A model generated the notes under the pieces. The model did no database searches, had not been told where the DNA came from, and was given only the letters and a program-made list of their open reading frames with translations. From DATELY01 sp035276085 (GTDB taxonomy: Bacteria > Pseudomonadota > Gammaproteobacteria > Steroidobacterales > Steroidobacteraceae): a DNA stretch of 23,688 bases. Position 1 is the stretch's first letter. Each line of letters opens with the position of its first letter. The stretch lies in NCBI GenBank assembly GCA_035276085.1, contig DATELY010000287.1, positions 1 through 23,688 of the forward strand. The letters are read 5' to 3'. The translations under genes were made by a program, and so were the position numbers. Below, one piece after another: positions 21,520 through 23,688 of the stretch.

Positions 21520-23688
21520 CTACACCGGTGGCAATCGATCGAGCAGCTTGTCGAGTGTGATCGGGTACTCACGGACGCGCACGCCGGTTGCGTTGTAGAC
21601 CGCGTTTGCGACGGCTGCAGACACCCCACAGATTCCCAGTTCCGCCACGCCTTTGGCCTTCATGGGCGAGGACACCGGATCGTCTTCCTCCAGGAAGATG
21701 ACCTCGGTGTGGGGAATGTCGGCATGCACGGGCACTTCATACCCGGCGAGGTCATGGTTCACGAAGAACCCACGCCGCTTGTCGACGACCAGCTCTTCCA
21801 TCAGTGCGCTGCCCACGCCCATGGTCATGGCACCGATCACCTGACTCCGTGCTGTTTTGGGATTGAGAATGCGCCCCGATGCGCACACCGCGAGCATCCG
21901 TCGGATGCGAATCTCGCCTGTCGCGGCGTGGACGGCCACTTCGATAAAGTGTGCGCCGAAGGTGGATTGCTGATACTTCTTGGCGAACTCACCGAATTCA
22001 ATCGCATCTTCGGCCACGAGCTCGCCATCGCTCGCAACCTGCGCGAGCGGCACGGCGCGATCGCCTGACCGCACCATTCCATCCGCGAACACAGCATCGG
22101 TCGCGTCGAGTTCGAGTTTCTGCGCAACCGTTTCACGCAGCTTCATGCACGCTGCGTAGACGCCGGCTGTCGAACAGTTGCCGCCCCACTGACCGCCCGA
22201 CCCGGCCGAGACTGGAAAGCTGGAGTCGCCGAGACGCACGACGACGCGTTCCAGCGGTACGCCCATGGTTTCGGCGGCGGTCTGCGCGATGATGGTGTAG
22301 CTGCCAGTACCGATGTCCGTCATGTCCGTTTCAACAGTGACGATCCCGTGGCTGTCGAGCCGGACGCGCGCAGCCGACTTCGTCACCGGATTGCCGCGAA
22401 TAGCGGCTGCGACACCGATGCCAATGAGCCAGCCACCGTCGCGCACGCTCGCAGGCTTGGGATTGCGCTTGCTCCAGCCGAAGCGCTCGGCGCCCATTTG
22501 CAGACACTTTACGAGCGAGCGCTGGGAGAATGGGCGCTCGGGTTTTTCGGGATCGACCTGTGTGTCGTTGCGAACGCGCAGCTCGATCGGATCGATACCC
22601 AGCTTCTCTGCCATTTCGTCCATTGCGACTTCCAGCGCCATGTGACCCGTCGCCTCACCGGGTGCGCGCATGGCATTGCTTTCGGGCAGATCGAGCTTCG
22701 CGAGTCGCGTCGCCGTCATGCGGTTCGCACCGGCGTACAACAAACGCGACTGATGGACAGCACCATCCGCCCGGCCATCCGGCAGATCGCCCGACCAGCT
22801 CTCATGAGCGATGGCCGTCATCTTGCCGTCGCGTGTGCAGCCGATGCGGACGCGTTGAATCGTCGCCGGACGATGCGTCGTGTTGTTGAACATCAGCGGA
22901 CGCGGCAGGCTCACCTTGACCGGGCGACCGGCTGCACGAGCGCCCAATGCGGCGAGCACCGCGTCGGCACGTATGAACAATTTGCCGCCAAAGCCGCCGC
23001 CGATATAAGGCGAGATGACACGCACATCCTCTTTCGGCACACCGAGCGTCGTCGCCAAGTCGGTCGCACACCAATCGATCATCTGGTTCGACGTCCACAG
23101 TGTCAGCTTGGAGCCTTTCCAGGAAGCGGTCGACGCGTGCGGCTCCATCATTGCGTGAGCCTGATCGGGTGTCGCATACGTGGCATCGATCTGCACAGGC
23201 GCCGCAGCGTATGCACCAGCGAAATCGCCGACTGCAGTATCAGCCGGCCCTCCGAAGATGCCCGGCGGTTGCACCGCGGAGTCCTTCGCGGCCGTCAGGT
23301 CGAACATCCCTGCTGCCGCGACATATTTGACGCGCACGAGCTGTGCGGCAGCACGCGCTTGCTCGAACGTTTCCGCGACGACGAGGGCCACAGCCTGATG
23401 GTAGTGCTCGACTTCGGGGCCGGCGAGAAGCTTTGCCGTATTGCGCTTGGATTTCTGCAACGGCCCCGCGTTGTACGACGTCACGATCGCGATCACACCG
23501 GGCGCGGAGCGCGCGTCGATCACATCGATCATCTCGATACGGCCTTTCGCGATGGCGGACCCGATGACGTAACCATAGGCAAGCCGCGGTCCGAGATCGT
23601 GATGCTCGTACGCGTACGTGGCCTTGCCGGTCGTCTTGAGCGGCCCGTCGATGCGCTCGACTGCTTTGCCAACGACCTTGAGCTGATC
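21520..23688 (-). CDS. paoC: Molybdenum-binding subunit of PaoABC-type aldehyde oxidoreductase (N-terminus off the right edge)
   Basis: 722 residues are visible; the frame is open to the window edge, beginning DQLKVVGKAVERIDGPLKTT. Compared with E. coli PaoC (YagR, 732 residues, from memory) only about a dozen N-terminal residues are missing. Xanthine-oxidase-family motifs are complete: SPYIGGGFGGKLF, NNTTHRPATIQRVRIG, NAMRAPGEATGHMALEVAMD, TDMTDIGTGSYTIIAQTAAE, SAGSGGQWGGN, and the C-terminal GVAELGICGVSAA, in which the Glu encoded at 21640-21642 is the expected catalytic base. It holds the molybdenum cofactor (cytosine-dinucleotide type in E. coli) and oxidises aldehydes, often aromatic, to acids in the periplasm. 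The FAD (paoB) and iron-sulfur (paoA) subunit genes should lie just outside the right edge, upstream on this strand. Confidence 0.95.
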   Translation of the reverse strand, partial: DQLKVVGKAVERIDGPLKTTGKATYAYEHHDLGPRLAYGYVIGSAIAKGRIEMIDVIDARSAPGVIAIVTSYNAGPLQKSKRNTAKLLAGPEVEHYHQAVALVVAETFEQARAAAQLVRVKYVAAAGMFDLTAAKDSAVQPPGIFGGPADTAVGDFAGAYAAAPVQIDATYATPDQAHAMMEPHASTASWKGSKLTLWTSNQMIDWCATDLATTLGVPKEDVRVISPYIGGGFGGKLFIRADAVLAALGARAAGRPVKVSLPRPLMFNNTTHRPATIQRVRIGCTRDGKMTAIAHESWSGDLPDGRADGAVHQSRLLYAGANRMTATRLAKLDLPESNAMRAPGEATGHMALEVAMDEMAEKLGIDPIELRVRNDTQVDPEKPERPFSQRSLVKCLQMGAERFGWSKRNPKPASVRDGGWLIGIGVAAAIRGNPVTKSAARVRLDSHGIVTVETDMTDIGTGSYTIIAQTAAETMGVPLERVVVRLGDSSFPVSAGSGGQWGGNCSTAGVYAACMKLRETVAQKLELDATDAVFADGMVRSGDRAVPLAQVASDGELVAEDAIEFGEFAKKYQQSTFGAHFIEVAVHAATGEIRIRRMLAVCASGRILNPKTARSQVIGAMTMGVGSALMEELVVDKRRGFFVNHDLAGYEVPVHADIPHTEVIFLEEDDPVSSPMKAKGVAELGICGVSAAVANAVYNATGVRVREYPITLDKLLDRLPPV

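Noticed and set aside
21507..21520. Palindrome GTCCAGTGCTGGAC between the exported-protein gene and paoC
   Set aside because: The stem leaves only a two-base centre and, as a folded hairpin, about four pairs. Too weak to call a terminator.

Overview
The window is about 23.7 kb of mostly GC-rich, densely coding bacterial chromosome. The gene families present (FecI/FecR/TonB-receptor signalling, FabV, a PaoC-type molybdoenzyme, HyuA/HyuB, dispersed palindromic repeats) suggest a Gammaproteobacterium near Steroidobacteraceae, Nevskiales or Xanthomonadales. That placement is inferred from gene content, not from a marker gene. No rRNA, tRNA, CRISPR array, transposase or integrase was seen.

Left end (1-1640), by eye more AT-rich than the rest. 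On the minus strand there is a small HTH regulator, then a nuclease-like protein with an Mrr-type PD-(D/E)xK N-terminus and a YMYWNCDIG C-terminus, then an overlapping small protein that runs off the left edge. I read the last two as the effector and middle component of an ABC-three-component (ABC-3C) conflict system. Its ATPase gene would lie off the window.

1621-3343 (minus): fabV (enoyl-ACP/CoA reductase) and a closely following small SAM methyltransferase, ending in a perfect GC-rich hairpin.

3529-12125 (plus): the central module. An ECF sigma factor, a FecR-type anti-sigma factor, a TonB-dependent receptor with an N-terminal signalling (STN) domain, and overlapping HyuA/HyuB genes of the hydantoinase/5-oxoprolinase type. 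One bipartite motif, AACTATATTTTC, eight bases, GTATCCA, lies upstream of both the sigma gene and the receptor gene. It is a good candidate for the promoter that this sigma factor reads. The inferred logic is that a ligand binds the receptor, the signal passes through FecR and releases the sigma factor, and both the receptor and the intracellular ATP-dependent ring-opening enzyme are induced. The ligand is not identifiable.

12187-16592: a family-2 O-methyltransferase (minus); a remnant of a phosphoribosyltransferase next to a REP-like hairpin; an Ogt-type DNA repair methyltransferase coupled to an unrecognised membrane protein; and an F420-type luciferase-like oxidoreductase (plus).

16763-18236 (minus): an exported peroxiredoxin and a GNAT acetyltransferase in one likely operon. 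18237-18945 is a non-coding stretch with GC-rich palindromic repeats and a 157-bp element with 10-bp perfect terminal inverted repeats. 18946-21495 (plus) encodes a large exported protein of unknown function. 21520-23688 (minus) is a nearly complete paoC, the molybdenum subunit of a periplasmic aldehyde oxidoreductase, cut only at its N-terminus by the right edge.
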